From a virus: 20,263 bases of DNA. Location of the stretch: the IMG/VR virus record IMGVR_UViG_3300021410_000072, positions 1 to 20,263 of that record; one strand, given 5' to 3'. Positions 13,962 to 20,263 of this stretch are shown here, piece by piece. A program made the position numbers and the translations under genes. Below the pieces are notes generated by a model that saw only the letters and a list, made by a program, of their open reading frames with translations, did no database searches and was not told the origin of the DNA. Position 1 is the stretch's first letter. Every line of letters begins with the position of its first letter.

Positions 13962-14618
13962 TTAGGCTCCGGTGTAGCGCGTCGGGGCACCGGCAAGCGA
14001 CAAGGTGACGACCTGCGCCATCGCCTCGTTTTTCGTCAGCGTCGGCATTTCCGAGAAGGAAACGTAGGCGCTGAAATAGATTGCCGAGCCGTTGGCCAAC
14101 GCGAAGCGGACGATCACAGGCGTGCGCGCGTCGTTGGCCGCCTTCAGCACCTGGTACTGCGGCAGCGTCGGGTCGTCTGCAATGGTGAGCGTGAGCGTGC
14201 GCGCGCTGCGATTGGTCGGAAGCTGTCGCTCGTCGCCCACATCTTCCAGGAAGCTGTAGGTGTAGAACTGCTGCTCTCCGCCGGTCATGGCCGCGTCCAG
14301 CACCTGCGTGATCGGTTGCCAGGTCAGAACCTTGCGCGCGCTACCAACGCCGCCGCCAGTCGGATACCGCTGCTGCGAAGTTGTGTCGAAGCCATCCAGT
14401 GCGAAAGTGTCTGCAGCGATCGGTGCCTTAACCCGGGCGGCGCTGCCTGCCAAGTCAGACCAGCCGGAAGCGATTTCTACGATGTCGCCGGCCAAAAAGC
14501 CGTGCGCCACAGCGGTGGCGATCGCGGGTGATGCGTTCGAGATGCCGGTAACGGCTTTGACCGAAGCGTACGTCGCTGCGATCGAGACGGTCGAACCGTT
14601 CGGGAGTGAAACGCTCAT
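13962..14618 (-). CDS. Major tail tube protein (gpV-like)
   Basis: A 218-residue tail tube protein of the long-tailed siphophage type; hexamers stack on the tape measure to form the tail tube. Visible pattern: N-terminal VSLPNGSTVSIAATY, the segment with AVAHGFLAGDIVEIASGW (about 37-55), the central TGGEQQFYTYSFLEDVGDE and the end segment with YVSFSEMPTLTKNEAMAQV and TLSLAGAPTRY, which matches the closing strand of TTP-type proteins. The open frame extends to 14993 but the ATG at 14618 has GGAG upstream and follows the terminator, and the extra codons only shadow the previous gene. As the most abundant tail protein it is a likely place for an internal promoter, though I see no convincing one. 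Confidence 0.9.
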   Translation of the reverse strand: MSVSLPNGSTVSIAATYASVKAVTGISNASPAIATAVAHGFLAGDIVEIASGWSDLAGSAARVKAPIAADTFALDGFDTTSQQRYPTGGGVGSARKVLTWQPITQVLDAAMTGGEQQFYTYSFLEDVGDERQLPTNRSARTLTLTIADDPTLPQYQVLKAANDARTPVIVRFALANGSAIYFSAYVSFSEMPTLTKNEAMAQVVTLSLAGAPTRYTGA

Positions 14619-14633
14619 TTTGAGAACTCCAAT

Positions 14634-14655
14634 AAAAAAGCCGCCCGAAGGCGGC
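14634..14655 (-). terminator. Intrinsic terminator between tail terminator and tail tube genes
   Basis: On the minus strand a 6-base GC stem (GCCGCC / GGCGGC, loop TTCG) is followed directly by six T. The hairpin spans 14640-14655 and the T-run 14639-14634. It lies in the 61-base gap just upstream of the tail tube ribosome-binding site, which is why it would split the late operon unless it is read through. Confidence 0.85.
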
Positions 14656-14679
14656 GCAAGGTGTGCCCCAAAAGGGCGA

Positions 14680-15033
14680 TCAACTGGTAAACCAGATGCT
14701 GAAATCTTGTGTGCTGCCGTACCAGTCCGTCTCCGGCTCGTACGTCGATAAAGCGCCGCCCAAGGTGTCCGCGAGAAGTTCCGGAGCCAGTCGCAGGCGG
14801 TCTTCAGCTTGGCGCGCGATTCTGCTCGCCTCTTCGCGCGATTCTGCCCACACAAATACCTGAAAGCGCCCGTTCCGCTTGTCCGGCGCGCCGCTGTAAA
14901 AGTTGAGTGGCGTGCCGCCTGCTTGCTGATAAACAATGAGTGGCAAGGCAGGGTTCGTCGGCGTGGTATCCGGATAGACTCGATCCTCCACAAGATCCGA
15001 CAACACGCGGCGAATGTCTTCTTCGACTGTCAT
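14680..15033 (-). CDS. Tail terminator protein (DUF3168-like)
   Basis: A 117-residue protein resembling the lambda gpU/DUF3168 tail terminators, which cap the completed tail tube so it can join the head. The family pattern is visible: an N-terminal helix (EEDIRRVLSDLVEDRVYPD), LPLIVYQQAGGTP (about 30-42), a strand RFQVFVWAESREEASRIAR, then a C-terminal aromatic strand region with ETDWYGSTQDFSIWF. ATGA overlap with the upstream neck gene indicates coupling. An intrinsic terminator follows 24 bases after its stop, so it may close a head-and-neck transcript. Confidence 0.87.
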   Translation of the reverse strand: MTVEEDIRRVLSDLVEDRVYPDTTPTNPALPLIVYQQAGGTPLNFYSGAPDKRNGRFQVFVWAESREEASRIARQAEDRLRLAPELLADTLGGALSTYEPETDWYGSTQDFSIWFTS

Positions 15034-15542
15034 AGATCGTCGGCCTCAGCTGCAGCCGCTTCCGGTTCCGTACCGGAAAAAATCTCTTGCAAACGCAGTA
15101 ACGCGCGAGCATCGGCGGCCTTCAGCGCCTCCTGAAAACGGTCTCCCGCACGACGCATAAACGCCGTTCCCGGTACCCATTTGATTTTCCGCTGCGTTCC
15201 GCTTTTCTTCTTGCCTCGAACAAGCCAGTGCCCGTTTTCCACCAGGAAGCCATGCGGCGCTTTCTTGTGGTTCCAGGAAACCTCGTACTGCTTGAGCTCG
15301 TCGGACGATGCAGACTCCGCGAACACCCGATAAATGGCGTCGCGCAGCTGTCCAGGCTTGATGACTCGTTTGCGGTTTGATCCATCCGGGACATACACGG
15401 GCGCATTTGCGCGGGCGGCGTCGTACAGTACGACCGCGCCCGCGTGCGCCGCGGATCGCAACACCTTTTCCTTGATGTCTCCTGCCAGTGCATCCAGTTG
15501 CGCTGCCATGTCGCCGTCAAAGTCGATGCTGAAGCTACCCAT
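15030..15542 (-). CDS. Neck / minor tail protein, HK97 gp10-like
   Basis: A 170-residue protein of the HK97 gp10-like family, thought to sit at the head-tail joint. It shows the N-terminal helix MAAQLDALAGDIKEKVLRSA, then GAVVLYDAARANAPV (about 35-49), followed by the loop with GQLRDAIYRVF and the basic segment GKKKSGTQRKIKWVPG, then FMRRAGDRFQEALKAAD near the end. The frame is open upstream to 15656 but the first 38 codons are a shadow of the head closure gene; the start at 15542 overlaps that gene by 8 bases. The C-terminus has a short Ala/Glu-rich tail. It overlaps the tail terminator gene by 4 bases (ATGA). Confidence 0.87.
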   Translation of the reverse strand: MGSFSIDFDGDMAAQLDALAGDIKEKVLRSAAHAGAVVLYDAARANAPVYVPDGSNRKRVIKPGQLRDAIYRVFAESASSDELKQYEVSWNHKKAPHGFLVENGHWLVRGKKKSGTQRKIKWVPGTAFMRRAGDRFQEALKAADARALLRLQEIFSGTEPEAAAAEADDL

Positions 15543-15876
15543 GCGCCCGCGCTCCGATTTCACATACCAGATCGGTGTGCTGGCGGCCCGCCTCGTCATG
15601 AAGCACCGCCTGGATGTCGTACACCTCGCCTTGATAAACGACCCGCATCGCGTCATTCACTGCCGGGCGGTACCGAATCCGGATCGAATAGCGCGCCACG
15701 GACACCTCGCCGCCGGCGGCGGCCGTCTGCAATCCTGACTTTGCAGCGATGTTCGCCGCCACAGTTGCCACTGGTACCCAAGGCGCATTGACGAGCGGCT
15801 GACCAAGCGAATCGCGATCGGGACCACGCTTCTCGATCGTTATGCGCCGGTTCAACGTGCCTGCGGCAATGCCCAT
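15535..15876 (-). CDS. Head closure / head-tail adaptor protein, gp16-like
   Basis: A 113-residue beta-barrel-type protein of the SPP1 gp16/phage head-tail joining family. The starting pattern IAAGTLNRRITIEKRG, the central segment with WVPVATVAANI and the segment RYRPAVNDAMRVVYQGEVYDI are characteristic, ending with a Cys-containing strand LVCEIGA. The open frame extends to 15927, but the ATG at 15876 is preferred because it gives the family's normal N-terminus and lies directly after the connector stop (TGA, one base, ATG), with GGGGT nearby as a weak ribosome-binding site. Its end overlaps the next gene by 8 bases. Confidence 0.87.
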   Translation of the reverse strand: MGIAAGTLNRRITIEKRGPDRDSLGQPLVNAPWVPVATVAANIAAKSGLQTAAAGGEVSVARYSIRIRYRPAVNDAMRVVYQGEVYDIQAVLHDEAGRQHTDLVCEIGARAHG

Positions 15877-15877
15877 G

Positions 15878-16225
15878 TCAGACCCCAAGGCCGATACGGT
15901 GCGGCCAGAGCAGGAACTCCGCGCCAACCGGAATCTTCACTGCAGCTGAACCCTGCCCCGTCATCACCTCTTCTCGGTTCTTGTACAGATGACCAAGGAT
16001 CAGCAGCATTGCGGCCAGGATGGCGTCGTTGACGACGATAGGATCCTCGCCAGCGCTTCCCGCCAGCACTGCGGCCGCGAGATCGTCCCCCGTCGCGTAT
16101 ACGCGGCGATTCAGGAAGTCCTGGGCGGCTTGCTCTGCGGCGCCAGCATAAACAGAGAGCATCGAATCGTCGTCGCTATCCGCTCTGCAGTGCTGCCGAG
16201 CGCGGTCGGTGGTGATGATCTGCAT
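15878..16225 (-). CDS. Head-tail connector, gp6-like
   Basis: A 115-residue all-helical protein of the HK97 gp6-like connector type, which forms the ring under the portal. The pattern is an N-terminal segment ending in a Leu-Ser-Val-Tyr turn, the helix AAEQAAQDFLNRRVYA (about 28-43), then VVNDAILAAMLLILGHLYKN (about 63-82) followed by REEV, the hallmark of this family. It starts 3 bases after the preceding stop without a strong ribosome-binding site, suggesting coupled translation. The head closure gene begins 1 base after its stop. Confidence 0.88.
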   Translation of the reverse strand: MQIITTDRARQHCRADSDDDSMLSVYAGAAEQAAQDFLNRRVYATGDDLAAAVLAGSAGEDPIVVNDAILAAMLLILGHLYKNREEVMTGQGSAAVKIPVGAEFLLWPHRIGLGV

Positions 16226-16228
16226 GGA

Positions 16229-16555
16229 TCAGGCCAATTTGGTGATAGCAGCTTCGATCGCCTCGACGACAGACTTACGATCCTTGCCAGCCTTTTCTGC
16301 GGCGAGAATACTGGCCAGCTCTGCTGCATCAACCACCTTTTCGAGATCGACCAGCACATCGGCCGCGTTCTGCGCGACAAAGGTGACCGCGTCAAAGCCG
16401 GAACCCGTGGGCGCCGTCGGCGGCACTGGCGTCGTCAGGCGCACTAGCTTGCGCGCCTTCAACTCTTCGGCGTGCTGGTCGGAAACGAGGAACGTGTCGC
16501 CGCGCAGCCGGCGTCCACCGTGTTCAAAGCCCCGCAGGGCTTCAACTTGGATCAT
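16229..16555 (-). CDS. Small head-region protein of unknown function
   Basis: A 108-residue protein lying between the capsid and connector genes. The N-terminal 40 residues have a small beta-rich pattern (VEALRGFEHGGRRLRGDTF followed by SDQHAEELKARKLV), seen in short proteins at this position in many phages. After a Pro-rich linker (TPVPPTAPTGSG, about residues 42-53) comes a helical acidic C-terminus with VDLEKVVDAAELASILAAEK. The start has GGAG 8 bases upstream. It may be a minor head or connector accessory protein; I recognise no catalytic motif and assign no function beyond its neighbourhood. Confidence 0.7.
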   Translation of the reverse strand: MIQVEALRGFEHGGRRLRGDTFLVSDQHAEELKARKLVRLTTPVPPTAPTGSGFDAVTFVAQNAADVLVDLEKVVDAAELASILAAEKAGKDRKSVVEAIEAAITKLA

Positions 16556-16576
16556 GTCATTTCTCCGTAAGGGTTA

Positions 16577-16599
16577 GGGGAGCGCCACGGGCGCCCCCC
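16577..16599 (-). other. GC-rich hairpin after the capsid gene
   Basis: Inverted repeat with a 10-base arm (16577-16586 and 16590-16599) and a 3-base loop, carrying one A/C mismatch. It falls in the 53-base gap between the capsid stop and the next gene. There is no T-run after it on the minus strand, so it is not a standard intrinsic terminator. It could protect the capsid mRNA end or set the transcript ratio of capsid to downstream genes; that is inference. Confidence 0.45.
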
Positions 16600-16608
16600 T
16601 TCTGCCGT

Positions 16609-17805
16609 TTAACCGCCGGCGGGAGCGTCCAGGCCTTCGAAGCCGCCTTTGACGAATGCTTCGGGGCGGAACACCGTCAAGCCAACATCCTTTTCGCACA
16701 GGATCGTGACCATGTTCTTGACGAAGTTGTCACGGTCCGAGTTCGACACGGTGATGTTGGCTTCTTCCAGATCCCAACCCATCGCGCCCAGTTGGAATGC
16801 GCCGACCAGGAAGTCTTCGGCGTCCATGGCCTTGGTGGCCACGACGGGACGTCCCCAGAGACCCGGAACGGCCAAGCCGCGAGGCGTGGCGAAGAGATAG
16901 GCGTTGTCGGTCGTCTTGGTGAGCTCGATCGCCGTCCAGTCGATCGGATTGAGCACGATGCCATCGGCTTCGTACTCGGCCAAGTTGACCTGCAGCATCG
17001 CCAAGCGCAGACGATCCAGGCGGGTTTCGGCCTGCACCACAACGCCGGGGTTGGCGTAGGTCGATGCCTGGGTGTACAGACCGTTGATATTCAGGCCGAC
17101 GCCCGAGCCTTTCAGCAGTTGCGCTTCTTCACGCAGGTCAAGGCCGTACATCAGTCGGCCGTCGATATACGCGCGCAACTGCTGCGCATCACGCAGGACT
17201 TGCTTCGAGGCGCGTGTCCAGTGCGCAATCGTGACCATCTTCGCCGAATCCGCCTCGAAGCTGATCTCCGATTCGGGCTTCGGATCGGTCGGGTTTTCCG
17301 CCACGACGTTCGCGTTGTTCGTGAAGCCCGATTCGCGGACGTACTCGATCGAGTTGCTGGTGGCCGTGCCCCAATTCAACAGATCGCGCAGGAACAGGCG
17401 CTGGTTAGGCGGCGCGATGATGCCCGAAAGACGCTGCGGCGTGATCAGCTCGCCGGCCGAGCCCGCGTCGCGCGTGATCGCCGCCTTGACAGTGAAATTG
17501 CCCTTCATGTTGGTGTTGAAGGACTTGAACTCGTCGGACTCAGCAACGATTTCGCCGGCCGATTTGGTCTTGCCGGCGCGCGCGCCGCCGTTGCTGACCT
17601 GAGCAAGCATCTGCTCAGCGGTCTGCAGTCGAGCTTGCAGTTCACCTTGGACGGTCAACATCTTATCGACGCTGGCCCGCGTTTCTTCGGAAAGCTTTGC
17701 GTGTGCCTTGATCTCTTTCTCGGCATTTTCCGCATGGGCTTTCAACTGATCGCCGACCTGCTTGAGGCTGGCGTTGATGCTTTCGATGTCTTTCTCGACA
17801 GGCAT
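16609..17805 (-). CDS. Major capsid protein, HK97 fold, with N-terminal delta domain
   Basis: A 398-residue phage major capsid protein. Residues about 1-75 are charged and helical (AENAEKEIKAHAKLSEETR and similar), the coiled-coil delta domain that acts as internal scaffold and is normally removed by the neighbouring protease. The HK97-fold core follows, with GELITPQRLSGII near residues 125-137, RDLLNWGTATSNSIEYVRE, and a C-terminal part with DGIVLNPIDWTAIELTK and the P-domain style GLWGRPVVATKAM. The reading frame is open a further 140 codons upstream across the protease gene, but the start at 17805 is preferred: it has AAAGGAA upstream, begins just after the protease stop and gives the normal family length. 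The exact protease cleavage point cannot be read from sequence. Confidence 0.95.
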   Translation of the reverse strand: MPVEKDIESINASLKQVGDQLKAHAENAEKEIKAHAKLSEETRASVDKMLTVQGELQARLQTAEQMLAQVSNGGARAGKTKSAGEIVAESDEFKSFNTNMKGNFTVKAAITRDAGSAGELITPQRLSGIIAPPNQRLFLRDLLNWGTATSNSIEYVRESGFTNNANVVAENPTDPKPESEISFEADSAKMVTIAHWTRASKQVLRDAQQLRAYIDGRLMYGLDLREEAQLLKGSGVGLNINGLYTQASTYANPGVVVQAETRLDRLRLAMLQVNLAEYEADGIVLNPIDWTAIELTKTTDNAYLFATPRGLAVPGLWGRPVVATKAMDAEDFLVGAFQLGAMGWDLEEANITVSNSDRDNFVKNMVTILCEKDVGLTVFRPEAFVKGGFEGLDAPAGG

Positions 17806-17818
17806 GGTCGTTCCTTTG

Positions 17819-18688
17819 TTAAATCCGGGTGGTGAGGAAAGCGGCGAGCGCCGCGGTTTGGCTGAAATCGGCCGCGTCGCGCTGACCGTGATCGGTGGGA
17901 TCTCCCACACCGCTGCCAGCGGGATCACCCGCGCTGGACTTGAATTGACTGATGAGGCGCATGGCCTCGGATTTCGGCATTCCGGACGCGCGCAACGCGC
18001 TTTCCAGCTTGCGCACCGCCGAGGCATTTTTATGGTCGTCTGACTTACCGATCGCGTCGGACGAAAGCAGCGAATCGGCGAACCCCTGATCGACGGCGGC
18101 GCTTCCGCCGATCCAGCTTTCGCGATCCATGAGCTTTTGCATGGATTCGATCGATTCGCCGGTGCGGCTGGCATACACGTCGGCCATGGCCGTATCGAAC
18201 GGCTCGATCTGGTCCGCCAAATCACGAAAATCGTGTCGATTGCCGATGCCGATCGTCCAACAGTTGTGGATCATCAAGAAGCCGGCGCGCGCGATCTGAA
18301 TGTTGTCGCCACCCATCGCAATGACTGACGCAGCCGACGCGGCCAGGCCCATCACCTTGATCGTGACCTCTCCCTGGTGCTCACGCAGCATGCTGTACAT
18401 GGCCAAGCCTTCGAACATGTCGCCGCCCGGGGAGTTGATTGCGACAGTCACCGGCCCAGCACCGAGCGAGCGCAGCGCGGCTGCCATGCGCTTGGCTGTA
18501 AATCCACCGCCAGTCCACCAGTCCTCGCCGATTACGTCGTAGATTCCGATCGTGCGCTCTTCGGGCTGGTCCTCGCCCGCCGCCCGCAGGGTGCTATCCC
18601 AACGATCAAGCGACCGCGGCGAAACGTAGGCGCGCGCGTCGATCTGCGGGCGGCCCATGGGGACGCTCGGCAATGCACGAATGGTCAT
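17819..18688 (-). CDS. ClpP-like prohead maturation protease
   Basis: A 289-residue serine protease of the ClpP/S14 type used by HK97-like phages to cut the capsid delta domain during prohead maturation. By comparison with ClpP the catalytic triad is Ser118 (in GLAASAASVIAMGG), His141 (in FLMIHNCW) and Asp188 (in LMDRESWIGG); the oxyanion-side motif AINSPGGDMFEG is at about residues 83-95. The C-terminal 80 residues are variable and rich in Gly, Asp and Ser. The start at 18688 has AAGGA 8 bases upstream. It sits between portal and capsid genes, 13 bases before the capsid start, the classical order. No separate scaffold gene is seen, consistent with the capsid protein carrying its own scaffold domain. 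Confidence 0.95.
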   Translation of the reverse strand: MTIRALPSVPMGRPQIDARAYVSPRSLDRWDSTLRAAGEDQPEERTIGIYDVIGEDWWTGGGFTAKRMAAALRSLGAGPVTVAINSPGGDMFEGLAMYSMLREHQGEVTIKVMGLAASAASVIAMGGDNIQIARAGFLMIHNCWTIGIGNRHDFRDLADQIEPFDTAMADVYASRTGESIESMQKLMDRESWIGGSAAVDQGFADSLLSSDAIGKSDDHKNASAVRKLESALRASGMPKSEAMRLISQFKSSAGDPAGSGVGDPTDHGQRDAADFSQTAALAAFLTTRI

Positions 18689-18692
18689 GATT

Positions 18693-19979
18693 TCAGTCCT
18701 TCTTGTCGTCTTCGAAGCCGAGGAACGCCCGTAGGGCCCCGCGGACTTGGTTTGCGTCGTCGGCTTTCCCGAGACTGTCCAGAGTGGTCATCGCTGACTG
18801 AACCGTGAGCACTGCGGCGTTTCCACCGAGCGGTTCGCGGTCTTCCAATTCGCGCACTTCGTCGCGCGTCAGGATGCCCTTGTCGACCATGACACCGTAG
18901 AAGGACGCGCGCCCCGCGCTGTCGGCACGAAGCAGGCCTTCCACGGCGAATTTTGGATAGAAGCGAGTGCGCTCCGCAGGCGTCAGCAGATCCTTACTGA
19001 TTGCCTGTTCAATACGTCGCAACCAAGGGCCGAGCGTGAACGTCAGAAACCCGATCATCTGTTGCTCGATACCGGTGCCCCAGCTTGTGGACTTTTCGGT
19101 ATGACCCACCATCCACGGCGGCACGCGAAACCATCGACAGATCGCTTCCACTGAGAACGAGCGGGACTCCAGCAGCTGTGCATCGCCCGGGTTGATGCCC
19201 AAGGTGCCCGCTTCGGTGCCGCCTTCCAGGAGAGGCGCCTCTCCGTTCTGAATCGATTTCGCCAAGTTCTTTTTGAACTCGACACGCTGGCTGGGCTTCA
19301 GAAACGAGTTGATCTTGTAGTAGATGGTTTGAAGCAATCCGTTCTTGAACGTGTTGCTGGCCGCGCGCTCGGCAGCGATTGCAGAGCCGAAAACATTCGC
19401 GCCGTATCGAACCACAGAGACACCGTTGATGCCGTCAATCGTGAATCCTGGGATCGTCCATACGCGATCGGGCGGAATCGGTCGCTGGCGCCCGTTGGCC
19501 TCCGTGTACCGAAATTCCTTCTCGCCTCGGCTGTCCTTACCGATCGAGAGCCGATCCGGGTCAAGGAACAGGAGACCGACCAGACGATTCCCGAGATACA
19601 GCTTTTCAGCCCGGCCGGCACCGCGCAGCAACATCGAGGCGATCATCGCCTCCCAAAAAACTGAGGCCGTTGATTGCGCGCTCGGCTGGTCGTGGATAAC
19701 GAAGTGCAGCGCATGGTCAGACGCCACGCGCTTGCCGGCGGACGTGCGCTCGTACATCGAGAGCGGCAGGGTTGCGATGGTCTCGGAGATAAGCCGCACG
19801 CAACTCCAAACCGCGTCCAACTGCAATGCTGTCGTGGGCGTGACGCTGACGCCGGCTTCGGAGTTGGCGCCGAAACTCGACCAGAATCCGTCGTCGGAGA
19901 GACCAACTGGCAAGCCGATCCAATCGCGGAAGGCGCTGCGGATTGCGCCCAGCTTCGGCGCTTTTCGTGCCGACTTCAT
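18693..19979 (-). CDS. HK97-family phage portal protein
   Basis: A 428-residue protein, the usual length for HK97-type portals. Twelve copies form the ring at one capsid vertex through which DNA enters and to which the neck attaches. The diagnostic parts are the early segment with LDAVWSCVRLISETIATLPL (about residues 53-72), a segment near residues 195-215 with FGSAIAAERAASNTFKNG, and the clip/stem-like region RWFRVPPWMVGHTEKSTSW followed by an IEQQMIGFLTFTLGPWLRRIEQ-type helix. The ATG overlaps the terminase stop by 4 bases, and the end of the gene (AAGAAGGACTGA) supplies the AAGGA ribosome-binding site for the downstream protease. Family and position agree, so confidence is high. Confidence 0.95.
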   Translation of the reverse strand: MKSARKAPKLGAIRSAFRDWIGLPVGLSDDGFWSSFGANSEAGVSVTPTTALQLDAVWSCVRLISETIATLPLSMYERTSAGKRVASDHALHFVIHDQPSAQSTASVFWEAMIASMLLRGAGRAEKLYLGNRLVGLLFLDPDRLSIGKDSRGEKEFRYTEANGRQRPIPPDRVWTIPGFTIDGINGVSVVRYGANVFGSAIAAERAASNTFKNGLLQTIYYKINSFLKPSQRVEFKKNLAKSIQNGEAPLLEGGTEAGTLGINPGDAQLLESRSFSVEAICRWFRVPPWMVGHTEKSTSWGTGIEQQMIGFLTFTLGPWLRRIEQAISKDLLTPAERTRFYPKFAVEGLLRADSAGRASFYGVMVDKGILTRDEVRELEDREPLGGNAAVLTVQSAMTTLDSLGKADDANQVRGALRAFLGFEDDKKD

Positions 19980-20263
19980 GCGCGGCCCGCCAATACAGGA
20001 TCACTCAGCCAATCGTCCATGCTTCCCATACCTTCCGGGTTGAGCGCCATAAGCGTCACGGCATTGAACAAAGCCATCAGCGGGTCGATCTTTGCCGTTC
20101 CGCTCGCCTGCTTCGTGATGTTCATTGCATTGCCCACAGGCACCACCCTTGCGTTTCCGACGCACCAAGCCATGAGAGGCTGGCCGCCGTGCCACAGCCC
20201 GCCTTCGGCAAGCTTGCGTTCCGTTGTCTTGATCGATCCGCCAAGCTTCCAGCCTTGCGAGAT
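19976..20263 (-). CDS. terL: Phage terminase large subunit, C-terminal end (partial)
   Basis: Only the last 95 residues are in the window; the frame is open through the right edge. The large terminase is the ATP-driven packaging motor and DNA-cutting nuclease that loads DNA through the portal. The visible part has the run GGSIKTTERKLAEGG, then a segment with GNAMNITKQ, then KIDPLMALFNAVTLMALNPE, a pattern typical of the end of HK97-type large terminases, where the Asp of KIDPLMA belongs to the nuclease domain. The stop overlaps the portal start in an ATGA arrangement (19976-19979), as expected for translationally coupled terminase and portal genes. The identification rests on C-terminal pattern plus position, because the ATPase motifs lie outside the window. 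Confidence 0.85.
   Translation of the reverse strand: MSQGWKLGGSIKTTERKLAEGGLWHGGQPLMAWCVGNARVVPVGNAMNITKQASGTAKIDPLMALFNAVTLMALNPEGMGSMDDWLSDPVLAGRA

Noticed and set aside
14619-14993. Upstream extension of the tail tube frame
   Set aside because: It shadows the tail terminator gene and crosses an intrinsic terminator; the start at 14618 has GGAG upstream and the normal N-terminus.
17806-18225. Upstream extension of the capsid frame by 140 codons
   Set aside because: The translated extension is Arg/Pro/Ser-rich, overlaps the protease gene, and the start at 17805 has a good ribosome-binding site and gives normal capsid length.
1-20263. Diversity-generating retroelement, as known from Bordetella phage BPP-1
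   Set aside because: No reverse transcriptase gene, no template/variable repeat pair and no C-type-lectin ending on the fibre or tip proteins were seen in this window.

Overview
The window is a contiguous block of late genes from a lambda/HK97-type siphophage, either a prophage or a free phage genome. Every gene I can support lies on the minus strand, so the operon reads from right (20263) to left (1). The DNA is GC-rich (roughly 60% by eye, not counted). The gene types (GH19 endolysin, DUF1833-like minor tail protein, J-like tip protein with fused N-terminus, gp53-like fibre, DUF4376-like chaperone) suggest a Burkholderiales host such as Achromobacter, Bordetella or Burkholderia. That host assignment is inference from gene content. 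No integrase, repressor, replication gene, tRNA, insertion sequence, CRISPR array or attachment site was seen.

Head module (20263 to about 14680): C-terminal end of the large terminase, portal, ClpP-type prohead protease, HK97-fold major capsid protein with an N-terminal coiled-coil delta domain, a small unidentified head protein, gp6-like connector, gp16-like head closure protein, gp10-like neck protein and the tail terminator. Most start codons overlap or nearly touch the preceding stop, which suggests translational coupling.

Tail module (14618 to about 4103): tail tube protein, tail assembly chaperone with a -1 frameshift extension (a G/GT pair with an in-frame A_AAA_AAC slippery heptamer just before the G stop), tape measure (930 aa), M-like and DUF1833/L-like minor tail proteins, a small lipoprotein gene with its own terminator (a moron candidate), an NlpC/P60 peptidase (K-like) and a 1584-residue tip/host-specificity protein. 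The tip protein appears to carry an I-like N-terminal domain and a lectin-like module inserted near its C-terminus.

Host-recognition and lysis module (4101 to 1): a gp53-like tail fibre, a DUF4376-like fibre assembly protein, a BppU-N-like small protein, a second fibre-like protein, a GH19 endolysin, two membrane-anchored helical proteins (holin candidates), and an Rz spanin running off the left edge with Rz1 nested inside it in another frame.

Three intrinsic terminators sit inside this single-direction operon, at the tail tube, lipoprotein and fibre/BppU boundaries. Full late transcription therefore probably needs antitermination or internal promoters. There is no gene-free stretch over 300 bases; the longest gaps, about 40 to 60 bases, hold terminators, a hairpin and ribosome-binding sites. 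I see no clearly undescribed system. The points most worth a second look are the frameshift site, the mosaic tip protein, the lipoprotein cassette and the unusual lysis gene pair.
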